DNA of 64,000 nt from Achatina immaculata (GCA_009760885.1 CM019716.1:1122501-1186500); one strand, 5' to 3'; positions 1-11,423 are shown, counted from the stretch's first letter. The notes: generated from the sequence alone by a model not told the origin. Translations and numbers: made by a program.

Positions 1-175
1 TGGTGTCACTATATTCCTTGAACTGTCAGAGCGTGACAGCGTGATGTGGTCAGCATCATGTCTGATGGCCTATCCTTCCCCAGCTCACAAAGTTTCTACA
101 GCTTGGATCCTTCAGCCAGATTTGAAATGCCCACCTTGCCTGACAGACCAGCACACTAACTACTATGCTACTCAA
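1..175 (-). repeat. tRNA-derived SINE-like repeat, minus orientation
   Basis: Read on the minus strand, the right end looks like a tRNA head: an A-box-like TAGCATAGTAGTTAGTGTGC, then a degenerate B box (GGCATTTCAAATC). The body shares the stretch around GTGATGTGGTCAGCATCATG with copies near 9990, 14210 and 43260. The element may continue beyond the left window edge. Confidence 0.5.
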
Positions 176-2555
176 GTGTCCAAGCAAACACTAAACCTAC
201 AAAACTGAAAGGAAAAGAATCCCTTGGGTGGATTAAGGCCAGTGACTTGGGTAGCCAAGGGAATAAATACTGGAGAAGCACATCCAATCATGGGATGAGG
301 AAAATTTCATTAAGAGAAAACAAAACAAAACACTGCTGGGCCCTATCTTCCTGAGAAAAAAAGGGCTGTTTAAATCTTACATTAGCTTCTGTGTCAATTA
401 GGTAAGCATATCAGAAAAGATAATCAAATATCTAAACTGAATTTAGTGAAGACAAAGGCCCATAAATCTTGTTTTTGAACATAGTATAGGAAATGTTCCT
501 GGCAGAATTTCACAAATTCATGTGGATTTTCATTTATTCAGATTCACTTTGCTACTGTCATGGAAAACAATTTCATCAGAAAACACATTAAAAAACTGTC
601 ATCTTCACCTCACATTTCTTAGATGTTAAACTAAAATTTGTGCCTAGAAATTTTGTCATTTGGTTTCAGCATCTGCAACATGAGATGTTTGTGTAGGTAA
701 CATCAAAAGCCATTTTCTGAGAGTTCATCAAACTTTTGCTTGTGAAATATCAATCTTCCTACCGCCTCTCTGGTGCATTTACATGTAATTATGACACAAT
801 CATGTAATCTATATTTTGGGGATATATACTTCAACTGTCTGACAGCTAAAACATTTTAGTCACACCTAGAAGCACAATACAACAATAATGAAAACCATAC
901 TAGAGGGTACAGCAGACCGAAAAATTGCTAGAGGATGACAATAATATAGATTAGTGGACAACATTAAAAAAAAACCGGATTGGATTCAGTTTTACTGGGT
1001 ACACTGTGAAAACAAAGCTGGAGGAGTAATTGCAGCCAAGCTTCTCTGGGATGTAAGCACAGGATCATGATATACTTCAGCCCTCACTCATGTAGCAACA
1101 CCTCATAAACTGCCTCCAACATTTCAGAATATATTTTTTATGAAATCCGTCTTTGAATGATCATTGTAAATGAAACTTGAAAAACTTGCTCACATTTCAT
1201 CTTAAGATAAAACAGAACAATTTCATAACAACTAAAGATGTTTTTGATACTGTGTTATCATCAACAGTCTGAAAAATGTAAATCTGTTACTTCTTTTCAT
1301 CAAACAGTACATTATGTCTAAAAAATGCACATAACCAATTTAAATGCAATTTTGAAGCTGTCAAGATAATTCTAAACAACTATATACACATATGTACAGC
1401 TTACTTAATAACAAAATTTATTAAAAAGGTATTTGAAAACAAATCCAGATCATTCTGTTATACATTTTCAAATGTAACAACAAAATTAATATTTCCTTTT
1501 CAATTTGAAACCCCCATGTGATTATTTTGTATTGATCAAATACCCAGCTGACTGTTTACACTCTTGCACATAATCAACATTACCACCATATTATTTTTTA
1601 ACCCACATAACACATGGTTACAGAGTTTCTTTTCATAAACCATGGACCCCTTGCATATTATACTTGTATATATGATATACAAACTTGTACAGGCTGCTAA
1701 AACTTGATTTTAAAGCAAACACTGAAAAAAGAGGGCATGCTCCTGTGGAGAATGACAAGCAAATAATTACAGAACAGAAAAAAATATAGAAACATTGTTA
1801 TGAAGAAAAACAAACAAAAAACTCTGGCCCAAGGCCTCTGTGAAAGAGCAACAATAGGGGAAAAACTTACACAAAATGAAACTAAAGAAGGAAAAGAATT
1901 TCTGCTTAAATTTGACTTAGCACAGAAAACAAGGCCAGCCTGTACATGGACAACCAGAACCACAGAAACTGAACTCACCGAATTTCTGCCAAGAAAAATA
2001 ATCTTAGCAGTACCCCTTAAATGCCTTGAGTGATCACCTGTTCCAGGCTTATTCAAAAGTTTCGGTCATTCTTTGATTTTGTCTTCAATAATTTTTTTTC
2101 CAGTTTGTGAACTGTGTTCAAGAGATAACTTTGGCAGCCATTTCATTCAAAACGTTTATCATTAGAAGTAAAGAGGCTGTGACCCAAATGTTCATTTGTA
2201 AGACAGTCAAAAAACTTACTGGGAAAAGAAAAATGAAATCTCTCAATAACCACGATTCTATTCTTTCTCTCATACACACACACATGTACATAAATAGCAC
2301 ACCTATGTGCCAACATGAGTTTGCATGTTATACCCATTTTTCCAGGAAAATGGATTTTTCAGATCTGCATGTTATACACATAAAAAAATTATATGTATTA
2401 CATTCTAGACTAGCCTATTTACCTGAGAGACCTCAACAAAATGTACAATTCTATTTTCTACACCATCCTGCCCATTTATCATTGCATAACAATACAAAAT
2501 GGACTGCTTTAGATAAGAGTAAAGTTTTAGCGACTGGAAATATGATTTGTACATT
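176..2555. other. Downstream flank / probable 3' UTR of the minus-strand gene
   Basis: AT-rich sequence without a convincing coding exon. It lies directly downstream of the stop codon of the minus-strand gene, so part of it should be that gene's 3' UTR. Open frames at 1697-2056 (minus) and 2107-2604 (plus) have low-complexity, non-protein-like composition and no recognisable domain. No transposon protein is visible here. Confidence 0.4.
1417..1422 (-). terminator. Candidate polyadenylation signal (AATAAA)
   Basis: AATAAA on the minus strand about 1.1 kb after the stop codon at 2556. This is one of several possible signals; another lies at 533-538. Chosen only because it is the nearest canonical hexamer; no transcript evidence. 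Confidence 0.25.
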
Positions 2556-3377
2556 TCAAGAGTTGTTTGAAAAGTTATTCTCCCTTCTCACTCTAAACAA
2601 ATGAGCTTCATAAAGCATACGGTTTACTGAGAAATAGAATGGGTTTTCATCAACCCCAAGCTCTGGTTCATAAGTCCCTGTCGGTAGTTGCTGTCTGTGA
2701 AACTCTTCACCGTATTCTGACATATTATCCACATGTGAAACACCAGAGGGACAGATGTGAATGTTTAGCTGTGCATTTTGAAGATTTTGTGACAGCTGTT
2801 GGTTTTGTGCACCATGAGACGTGGAACTGTCAAGGTTGTGAAGACTGTGAAACTGTGCTCGTGGAGTAGAGGGTAGATTCTGAAATGATGAAAGCGGATC
2901 AACCAGAGAACTGAAAGAGGCACTTTCACTTACTGCATGTGAGCTATTACCAGTACCACAATACTCAGGATTGGGTGATGGCAGTTCTCCAGACTGGTAA
3001 AATGAGCACTCATACATATGAGCAAGACTCTGGTATGAAGCTGGCGTCTGAGCATGACTGATGACTGGATCCAGTTTTAGGCCAGGATTTGGTAATGTAG
3101 AACAGACATCACTAGCAAACAGAAAGTCTTGACCACTGCGCCCATTTGACTCATGCTCCAGGTTCAGTTCATGTGGACTAGTAACAACTTGTTCATTGGT
3201 AGGAGGCAGTCTTGTAGAAGATGAAGCTTCACCTCTCAAGCCGTGATTACATGAAACCACCGGTGGCGATGCAGCCTGGTAGGGATACTCCAAGGAGTTC
3301 ACAAATACTGGTAAACTTGTAGTGGCAGTGTCACTGCAGAAACCATCACACAGATTTCCATTTGCCTCATAACTGTC
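2556..3377 (-). CDS. Exon 4 (terminal) of the minus-strand gene
   Basis: Starts after a polypyrimidine-rich acceptor (TTTTTTGTTCCAG) in phase 0 with Asp-Ser-Tyr-Glu and runs 273 codons to TGA at 2558-2556. It carries most of the protein: the Ser/Asn/Gln-rich middle and the C-terminal NPFYFSVNRMLYEAH motif. Such a long open frame in this AT-rich DNA supports real coding. Confidence 0.85.
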   Translation of the reverse strand, partial: DSYEANGNLCDGFCSDTATTSLPVFVNSLEYPYQAASPPVVSCNHGLRGEASSSTRLPPTNEQVVTSPHELNLEHESNGRSGQDFLFASDVCSTLPNPGLKLDPVISHAQTPASYQSLAHMYECSFYQSGELPSPNPEYCGTGNSSHAVSESASFSSLVDPLSSFQNLPSTPRAQFHSLHNLDSSTSHGAQNQQLSQNLQNAQLNIHICPSGVSHVDNMSEYGEEFHRQQLPTGTYEPELGVDENPFYFSVNRMLYEAHLFRVRRENNFSNNS

Positions 3378-6300
3378 CTGGAACAAAAAAGTAAAAATGG
3401 CACTATGAGGCTACAAATGATGAAACTAATAATTAAATCAATGACTGCTTTCCTCCAAAAACAGAATAGATCAGGTCTACAGCACAGCTTTTCTGTTTCT
3501 ACCAGCATTTATGAAACCCACTTATAAAATAAAACTAATAGTCTTAGGCAGTTTTAAGATTTATCTCTGCTTTTTCTGTTCTTTTCTTCAACAAGAGGTG
3601 AGTATTCTCTTTCTGCTTAAACATGTTACAGATTTACAAATGTAAATTGTTCACATGTCATACTCTCTGTCCGGACAGATACAAATTTACAACTACTGTG
3701 AGTTGTATGAGTAGCACAGTTGATCATTATGTGGCTTATTACAGAAAAAAAGAGTTGGTTACAGACAAACTGTCATGTTCCAGTTCAACTCAACTGTAAG
3801 AAAAAGTATATCTGACACCATTGTCAGGAATGCTTCTACTGAGAACAGCATCTGCCTGTGAGATGAAGCAGACACAACTGTCAACACTATATAAATCACC
3901 CACATGTATAATGGACTGTGTCAAAGCCAAAAGTTGCCAAATAAAAACAATGGGACTGTGTCAAAGCCAAAAGTTGCCAAATAAAAACAATGGGACTGTG
4001 CCAAAGCCAAAAGTTGCCAAATAAAAACAATGGGACTGTGTCAAAGCCAAAGGTTGCCAAATAAAAACAATGGGACTGTGTCAAAGCCAAAAGTTGCCAA
4101 ATAAAAACAATGGGACTGTGCCAAAGCCAAAAGAAAACAACAGAACTGTGCTTGAACCAAAAGCTGTCAAATAAAAAACAATGAGACTCTGCCAGAGCCA
4201 GAAGCCGCTGAATGAAAACAATGGGACAAAGTCAGAAATCATTTTCATACAAGGTAAGACTACCTGCGGACTGAATAATTTGACTTACTAGTGCATTTTA
4301 AAAATGTTTACCTGGGAGTTTATTCCATAAGACTGTGCTCTGCAAATAGAACAAGATATTGTTATATGCATTCAATGTCTGCATCATTACAAAGAACTTC
4401 ATATTACACAAAAATCTGTTGGCATATAAGAATCCATTAGTGAGACCTGACATCAGTTTCTGCCTGAATTTTTGGCTAAAAGCACTAAAAAAAGATTGGT
4501 GGTTGTGGATGGGCATCATTTACCTTCTCTTTAATGAGTCTGTGACTACTTGTTTTTTTCAACTTTTGTCTTACTGCTGAGAACAAGCCCTCAGGGATTT
4601 AGCTTAAGTACCACCAGATCACTCTGTGCATGCCAAGAGTAATTTCTTTCACAACTTAAACAACAGCAAGGATTGACATGATTAAATAATACTGATATCA
4701 AATTGAATTTACAGAATACAAGAAAAATGGGATAATTTCATATAGTATTTAACAACAGTTAATACTTCATAGATGGAGTACATTTTCAGATCATAGATTC
4801 ACTATTAGCACTTCAATAAAAATTGACTGGACTAAAGTTAGTTCTGCTTCATCTACCAAAACAAGGCTTAATCATAAGCATTTTTTTGTGGTTTATGGCC
4901 TGGGTCATCATCACTGCACTCCAGACATAGGCACTCAGACGCCTCCCCCCCCCAATATATCCATCTGCATCCTACAGTTGATAGTGCCCATCCTGTATTG
5001 GTTGGAAAGTCAGCTCATGCATTCAGTATGCCTCTTACTTCTGGCAGTGCCAATCTGTGCTCCCAGCTCTCTCAGTCTAAGTAGCAATGTGGATTTGCTG
5101 CTCTCCCAGGGACACAGATAACTGTGACTTGTTGATTTCTATAACCACTCAAATTATAAGTAACACTTAAATAATCACTAATGACAGTTAAAACTTAAAC
5201 AAGCACTAATAATATCTTACATCCTTCCTGAGCCGTTAAACATCACACAGGGCTCGTATGGTAGTTTGCCAAGTATTCCTGTTTTCGGCAAGCTTTTCAA
5301 CCTCATCGAGGGATTTTATGCCTACTAATTTGGCCTCTCTTAACAATGTCCTCTTTGGAGTTTCACGTGGTTGACCTGTTTCTTCGACCTGTTGTGTTCC
5401 ACTTGATAGCTTGTTTTAAGATTCTCTGATCATTTCTTCTCATCGCGTGACTGACATATGTCCATCTCCTTTTTCTGATCACCCGAGACACAGGTTGTTG
5501 TTCATTCATCTGCCTTATCTCTGTGTTCATTCCACTTTATACTGAGTATTTTCCTGAGGCATTTGTTTTAAAAAAAACTCTAATTTGTTGTCTACTTCTT
5601 TAGTTGTTTTCCAGCTTTCATATGCATAAATGAGGGTGCAAATTACATATGAATTGAATAATCTTAGCTTGGTTTTTGTGCTTATAACTTTGGAGTGCCA
5701 TATGGTCTCAAGATTCTTTGCAATTCTAATCCTAACTTCCTTTCTGGTGTCACAATCCTGGTCTATGTAACTACAAATTGGTTTACTTCTTCAACAGCTG
5801 TTCCTTCCATGTATATTTTTCATTCTTGATTAATGGGAAGTTTCACTATTTTTGTTTTTTCCTTGTTAATTTCAAGTCCTATTTTGCTAACCAGTGAAGA
5901 CAGGGTGTCTGTTTTTTCTTACGCCAAATTCACAAATTCACATTGTCATTGATAAGAGTTATGTCATCTGTAAAATCAAGATCTTCTATCTGGGTCCCAT
6001 GTACCGAATTAATGCCTGTTTCACCTGTGCAACATTTTTTCATTATGAAGTCCATGGCAATTAAAAAAAAAAAAAAAAACAAAGGAGATAGTAAACATCC
6101 TTGTTTCATGCCTGTTTCAATCTGGAACCATTCACTCATTCCCTCTTCTGTGCTGACCGCACAAACATATCTGTTGCAGAGATCCTTAATGATGTTGACA
6201 ATTTTAGATAATATTCCATATAGTCTTAAAATTCTCTGCAATGAATCTTTGTGTATGCTAACAAATGCCTTTTTAAAGTCTATGAAGTTCAGGATTAATG

Positions 6301-9300
6301 GTCTTTGATTTTTTCAATATGTTCTTCAAGTAGTATTCTTAGGGTAAAGACCTGGTCAAGACAGTTTCTCCCTTTTTGAAATCCTGCTTGTTCTTCTCTC
6401 ACTGAGGTATCCACTACATCCTTAATTCTATTCAGAATCACTTTACAAAACACCTTTGACACAACTGATAGTAAAGTTACACCCCTCCAGTTATTGCAGA
6501 CACTGAAGTTGCCTTTTTTTGGTATTTTAACAATGATTCTTTTTTCCATTTAGAAGAGACCTTTTCTTCTTTCCAAACTTTATTAAACATTCTCTGTAGT
6601 TGGCTCATGTTGTCACTGTTAACAGCTTTTAACATTTTGGCTGTTATTTCATCTTCATTTGCAGCTTTGTTTTAGCCATTAGATTCAATGCCGTTTCATT
6701 TTCGTTCAAAGTAATTTCATCTACACTGACATTTAGTTATGGAATTGGTAAGTCAGTTTCAAGGTTTATCAATTCTTTTGGGTGTGGTCGATTAAGTATT
6801 TCTTGGAAGTGTTCAGCCCATCTTTGCTTCTGGTCTTTACTTGATGTTAACAGGGTGCCAGTTGTGCTAAAGATTGGTCTTTCTTTGGATATAATAGTAC
6901 CTGTTATCCTCTTGTGTATGTTATAAAGTTTTGCTGTCTCCTGCTTTTTCCTGCTTTCTCTGCGTCTCTCACCATATTGTCTATGTATTCTCTTTTATCT
7001 CTTCTAGCAGAACTTTTTACTTTATTGTCTAGTTCTCTGCATACTGGTTTTGCCAAATCTTTTCCAAGATCTGTTTTTACATTCAACATGGCTAATTTGA
7101 CTGCTCATCTTTCATATATGTATTTTCATATGATTTCATATATCCATGCTTTACTATTTCTTTTTTTTTGCAGTCCAGCACTTGGTTTTGCTGCTGTGAT
7201 TATGGTTGTGCTGTAAGAATTCCACAATTCATCTATACCTATCTCCTCTACCTCACTGAGTGTTGTGGAATGATTGGCAAGTTCCAGATTGAAATTCGTT
7301 CCAGATTGAAATTCCTGTTAGTATTTTCTTCCTGTAGGCTGTTGCTGTTTATTTTTCTAAGTACTGATTTCTTGTGTTGGCTTTTCAGCTTTAGTCTTAT
7401 TTTCCCTATACACAGGTTGTGATCACTGTTGACATCTGCATCATTATGCTCTTTCATCTATTAGAGATGTTCTGAATTGCTTTCTGATACAAAAATGGTC
7501 TATCTGGTTTCTGGTTCTATCTTCTGTGGATATCTATGTTGTTGTATGTATCTCTTTGTATGGAAATATTGTTCCTCCACTGACCACGCCCTCTGTTAGA
7601 TTAATCAAATTAATCTTTCTCCATTCTGATTTATCATATCAATTCCTTCTTTCCCCATTACTTTTTCAACATCAGTGTTATCTTTTCCTACCTTTGGCAT
7701 TGAAATCTCCATGACAATTAGGATGTCATGTTTACGGACTGTTAATGAGTTGTAGTTGGTGATAGAAGTAGTCTTTTACTTCATCATCTGCATCGTTTGT
7801 GGGTGCATAATATTGTATGATTATCATTCTTCCGTGTCTTAGTTTGTATTGTGCTCTTATTATATGACAGCTCACTGGTTCCCATTCAACAAGGCTCTTT
7901 GCTGCTACATTTTACATAAGTATATCCACCCCTTCTTGGTATTTCCCATCGTCTCTGTCTGAATGTATTATTAACTTATGGTTTTACAATGTTCTTTCTA
8001 ACAGTTATTATTTAATCATACCTTACAAAGTTTGAAATCAAAATCCAGACAGCAATGAACAGACAAAAAACAACAGAAACTTACACACTGTGGAGATGAT
8101 AAACCAAATTGTCATGAAATCTGACTCAGTATGAAAGAATGGATTAAAACAAGTGTGAAAACTCTCTCAGAGTGAATTACAACAAATGTGAAAACTTACT
8201 CAATGTGGAGTGAGTGAATACGTTTTGAGATTGGCAGACATTCATCGCCATCCTCAAGTTCACCATGCAGTCTTTTCCTATGAGAAATATCACAATAAAC
8301 AATTACAGTACAACAGAACAAAAATATATACGACATGTCACAATAAATAACAGGTGCCATGGTGGTTCATTCATTCATTTGCATGTCCCTTGCGGAACTT
8401 TGCCTCCCAAACAGCACTCCTGTAGGCCTCTCGGTTGTGAGCAAGATGGCCTGCTGCTGTTGCATCCATTTCCAGATCATCAACGATGTCTTGCAGCCAT
8501 CTTCGTCTTGGTCTTCCTCTTTTTCTTTTTCCCATTATGTATCCTTCCAATACGGTCTTCTCTAAATTATCATGACGTTTAATGTGTCCAAAATATTTCA
8601 GTTCTCTCTTTAATCCTCTTCACTAGCCAGCCTTCTTCAATATTAAGTTCTTGTAGTATAGATATATTTGTTCTTTTTTGTGTCCACGATATTTGGAGAA
8701 CTCTTCTGTAGCATTTACATTCAAAGGCATTTATGTGTTTCTCAGCTGTTTTGTTAAGTGTCCAGGTCTCACAGGCATATGTTGCTATGGGAAAGATGCA
8801 TGCCCTTAAAAATCTTATTTCTGTGGTTCTGTCTGCTCCTCTCCACAGATTCTTTATTTGTTTTACTTTCTGAAGAGCGATAGATGTCCTCCTTTTAATT
8901 TCCCTCATTGTATCTCCATTATTAGTTAGTAGCGATCCAAGATATTCAAAACTCTCCACTTCTTCCAGTTTTTCCTCATTGATACATATTTCAGTTGCCT
9001 TGTTTGTTTTGTAAGTTGTCATCAATTTAGTTTTCTTTGCATTAAGATACCATGGTGGTATAGTGGTTATATAACTAAATATATACATATACACGATGCC
9101 ATAACAGTAAAGATGTGATATAGTTATAAGTATGAATAAAACACAAGTCAAAATGTTACAGCTTTGTTCTTCTTTAATGAATAAAACTGGTCCCAGTTTT
9201 TAAAAACTACTACACAGCATTTTGCGCCCACATTTATTTCAAAAACAAAAACATCAATTTCTTTTAAACACTAATTGTTCAATTTTTCCATCTATTTATC

Positions 9301-10604
9301 ATGCTTTTTTATCTGTTGTGTTGTTTTTGTATCTGATCCTTGAATAAAGGCTTTTGCTGAAATACTGGATGGTTGTATGTTCTTCATTTATATATGTACA
9401 TCTTACTTTCTGCCACTGTTGTTCTTTCCTCACTCTATCTTTTTTTTCTGTAAAACTGAACCTCTGTGTACTTTTAGGTAGCTTTAATAACCAACAGCAG
9501 CAGAATATAAATAAGGCTCCCTTCACTGCTAATGTGATAAAGCACAGTATCGTATGGTTAGTCTCTGAAAAGTAGTGGACACATCACTTTGAACATGACA
9601 GAAAGAAAACAAGAGGGGAGAATAACCATAACTTGAACCATGGATTCCAGTAAAATGTGCAGCTGTCTAGCCATGAAAAAATAATGGACTAGCCTCTAGA
9701 ATGTCAGAGTGAAAGGTCAAACCCAAGTCTTCCTCTCAACTAGTGTTTGTGGTATATTTACAAGACAGTGTATTCTCACAGATGATATGTAGAAGGTGTC
9801 TAATTTTTCAACTGTTAAGATTTCCAACCAGTGAAAGTCAGCTGAAAGAAATTAAGCATTTTATTAGCTTTGGATGAATAATCTAAAGGCCCTGAGACAG
9901 ATGGCTGGGGTGAAGAAATCTGGAAAAGATTTCTGTACTGTGAGACAAGGTGTTAGTGGCCATATTTTTCTAGACCTTTCATCACACTACTGAGTATGGT
10001 GGTCAGTATCATGTCTTGCTGCTTTTCCTTCCCCTAACTGCCGGGGGGGGGGGGGGGGGGGGGAGAGAAAGGAGGTAGGTACCCATTTCTACAAGTTTGG
10101 TGACTAAGGTACTTGAATTGAACCTTTGTCATGAGAAACAAGTTAACGAATAACTTACTCAGACACCACATATTCTTTCCATAGGAGCTTTCTTAAAAAT
10201 CATAATAAATCTCCAAGAATACTCTCATAAAACTTCAGGTCTATGACTTAAATCCCTTCTTCCAAAGTCACAGCATTTTCCTGCAGCCAGAATGCCAATC
10301 GCTAGATTGGCACTATCTGCAGTTTTTTCCTGCAAATCCACTTGATTTCTAAACGCATAACATTGTCTTTCCTTCACATAGCTATCCACCGACAAGAGAA
10401 GGTTTATGCAAAATTAACCAGACTTCTCTACATCCCTCGCTCATATGGGCAGAAAATACTCTCAACTTCGCCATTACCGTCTCCGAATGGCCAAATGCCA
10501 TACTTGACAAATAAAACAATTACTAAACTAGCTAAACAGCACGTAACATGTGCAGCTGTTGGCATAAACATAACTTACCTTGAAGCTGTCATTTCCATCA
10601 TCAT
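2556..10604 (-). CDS. Unrecognised 317-aa nuclear-type protein, four exons
   Basis: Four exons join with matching phases on the minus strand: 10604-10579, 8277-8200, 4339-4312 (28 nt) and 3377-2556. The product has 317 residues. Residues 9-28 carry two basic clusters (RKR and SKR) flanking an acidic stretch (ELEDGDE), resembling a bipartite nuclear signal. The middle is rich in Ser, Asn, Gln and Pro and probably disordered. Residues 289-309 (NPFYFSVNRMLYEAHLFRVR and on) look like an amphipathic helix. That NxxLxEAH pattern, with the N-terminal KR motif, faintly recalls the small VCP-cofactor family FAM104/VCF, but this is only a suggestion and no catalytic domain is visible. The start is the first of three consecutive ATGs, with an in-frame stop upstream. 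The gene is head-to-head with DPF2, 1.13 kb away, so the two may share a promoter. Existence of the gene is well supported by phase and splice sites; its function is unknown. Confidence 0.8.
3911..4235. repeat. 40-bp minisatellite, about six good copies plus degenerate ones
   Basis: The unit TGGGACTGTGTCAAAGCCAA, then AAGTTGCCAAATAAAAACAA, repeats with exact 40-bp spacing at 3911, 3951, 3991, 4031, 4071 and 4111. Two or three diverged copies follow. It lies in the last intron of the minus-strand gene. Short frames read through it are repeat artefacts. Confidence 0.9.
4312..4339 (-). CDS. Exon 3 of the minus-strand gene, 28-nt micro-exon
   Basis: A strong acceptor (TCTTGTTCTATTTGCAG) and a donor GTAAAC bracket 28 nt. 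It takes in phase 2 from exon 2, completing a Glu codon, and exits in phase 0 (A-Q-S-Y-G-I-N-S-Q). That is exactly what is needed to enter exon 4 in its long open frame. Without it exon 2 to exon 4 is frame-shifted and soon hits a stop. Confidence 0.75.
4340..5217. other. Intron 2 of the minus-strand gene, left part
   Basis: Non-coding, AT-rich. Bases about 4895-5115 (CATCATCACTGCAC, CCAGACA and the following 200 bp) resemble a segment at 19725-19870, so a diverged dispersed repeat is likely. Nothing else recognised. Confidence 0.4.
5218..7975 (-). mobile_element. LINE family L-A, degenerate APE endonuclease + reverse transcriptase
   Basis: A non-LTR retrotransposon read right to left. The right part (about 7000-7970) retains endonuclease-like fragments, for example a stretch ending MIIIQYYAP. 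RT blocks follow at 6549-6295 (SVCNNWRGVTLLSVVSKVFC, EEQAGFQKGR) and 6241-5930 (GMKQGCLLSP, and LDFTDDI for the usual F/Y-A-D-D box). The C-terminal tail ([20 protein letters not shown]) ends near 5218. Frames are broken by several stops and shifts and by a poly-T slip near 6065, so it is dead. It fills most of intron 2 of the minus-strand gene. Other 3' fragments of the family lie at 11036, 15609 and 61085. Clade not assigned; RTE-like is plausible. Confidence 0.8.
8200..8277 (-). CDS. Exon 2 of the minus-strand gene
   Basis: 78 nt between acceptor TTTCTCATAG and consensus donor GTAAGT. Enters with one base completing AGG and leaves in phase 2. Encodes KRLHGELEDGDECLPISKRI and five further residues: two basic clusters separated by an acidic patch. 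Confidence 0.8.
8367..9049 (-). mobile_element. LINE family L-B, 5'-truncated, with target-site duplication
   Basis: C-terminal third of a LINE RT protein on the minus strand: LNAKKTKLM, then [20 protein letters not shown], then the tail [12 protein letters not shown]. The 3' end is an ATGA-type microsatellite. The 10-bp sequence CCATGGTGGT occurs at 8357-8366 and 9050-9059, an intact target-site duplication that fixes both ends and shows truncation at insertion. It sits only about 90 bp upstream of exon 2 of the host gene. Confidence 0.85.
9050..10578. other. Intron 1 of the minus-strand gene, non-coding
   Basis: AT-rich intron. Bases about 9990-10130 resemble the tRNA-SINE body seen at 14148 and 43155 (GGTGGTCAGTATCATGTCTT, then GGTACCCATTTCTACAA). 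A short inverted repeat GCCAATC-GCTA-GATTGGC lies at about 10290-10308. Nothing else recognised; the open frame at 10342-10656 (plus) overlaps exon 1 antisense and has no family features. Confidence 0.4.
10043..10063 (+). repeat. Uninterrupted run of 21 G
   Basis: Homopolymer inside the SINE-like segment at 9990-10130. Length is likely to vary and to be prone to sequencing error. Confidence 0.9.
10579..10604 (-). CDS. Exon 1 coding part of the minus-strand gene
   Basis: Begins at three consecutive ATGs (10604-10596), encodes M-M-M-E-M-T-A-S and two bases of the next codon, and ends at donor GTAAGT. The frame is closed upstream by TGA, so translation must start within this exon. Which of the ATGs is used cannot be told. 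Confidence 0.7.
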
Positions 10605-10619
10605 TTCTAGCGCACTTGA

Positions 10620-10646
10620 TCAAAATTCCATGATTTTTCTCTACAT
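10620..10646 (-). promoter_or_regulatory. Two minimal upstream ORFs before the minus-strand gene
   Basis: On the minus strand ATG-TAG occurs at 10646-10641 (a start-stop element), followed by ATGGAATTTTGA at 10631-10620 (Met-Glu-Phe-stop), 15 nt before the main start. They would be in the mRNA only if transcription starts to the right of 10646. Confidence 0.4.
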
Positions 10647-11035
10647 TTTTTTTTAAAGAACTGCCAGCACTAAAGAGAAAATTTTTGCCTACATAATGAC
10701 AATATTACATCCTCTGCGTTGGTAATGACTTCCCTTTGTAACAATACGCTGCATACGTTGGAACATCTTAAAATTCCGAAACGGAATTATACACAGACCA
10801 GAGCGCATCCAGCGTTAACATTTATTAATAAAGATGTGTTGTATTAATAAAAAATATTTTTTGGGATAATTATTATTCTTAAGTTACACATGAAGAATAA
10901 AATGTCATGATGTTAAAGAAATACTAAACACACATCTCCTAGTTTCAGAACCTGGCAAAAATCAGTAGTTATGAAATAATCAAAGACGCTGCAGATTTAG
11001 GATTAGAGCTATTTTTTTTCTTAATTTTAATATTT

Positions 11036-11375
11036 GTGATTATGTGGAACGAATTCAAGAACAATGCAGAGATAAGACAGATGACTGAACAACAGCCAGT
11101 CTCATGGATGATCAGGAAAAGGAGATGGACATATGTTGGTCATGTGATGAGAGGAAATGATCAGAGAATCACAAAACAAGCTATCAAGTGGAACAAAACA
11201 GGCCGAAGAAAAGAGACAGACCGCGTGAAACTCTGAAGAGGACATTATTAAGAGAGAACAAATTAATAGGCATAAAATCCCTTGATGAGGTTGAAAATCT
11301 CGCCGAAAACAGGAAAAATTGGCGAACTAGCTTGCGATCCCTATGTGACGGCACGGGAAGGATATAAGATTTATT
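11036..11375 (+). mobile_element. LINE L-A 3' fragment
   Basis: Plus-strand frame 11036-11236 reads a LINE C-terminal tail (RRWTYVGHVMRGNDQRITKQ). After a stop, the L-A end follows (LIGIKSLDEVENLAENRKNW in another reading). It is the same 3' sequence as the minus-strand copy ending at 5218. Confidence 0.75.
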
Positions 11376-11377
11376 AA

Positions 11378-11423
11378 TTAACGAGCACACAGTTGTGACG
11401 TTTCGATGTGAACCTTAAGGTTG
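11378..11423 (-). repeat. R-T repeat fragment
   Basis: GAGCACACAGTTGTGACGTT followed by TCGATGTGAACCTTAA matches, in the same orientation, 57210-57243. In reverse it matches the block around 14010-14060 (GAAACGTTGCAACTGTGT). A dispersed family of unknown class. Confidence 0.6.

Noticed and set aside
2107..2604. Plus-strand 165-residue frame
   Set aside because: Overlaps the last exon of the minus-strand gene only marginally, has no family features and sits in AT-rich UTR-like DNA.
3911..4235. CRISPR-like regular direct repeats
   Set aside because: Repeats are contiguous without unique spacers, in a eukaryotic intron.
10342..10656. Plus-strand 104-residue frame
   Set aside because: Antisense to exon 1 of the minus-strand gene, with no recognisable domain or splice partners.
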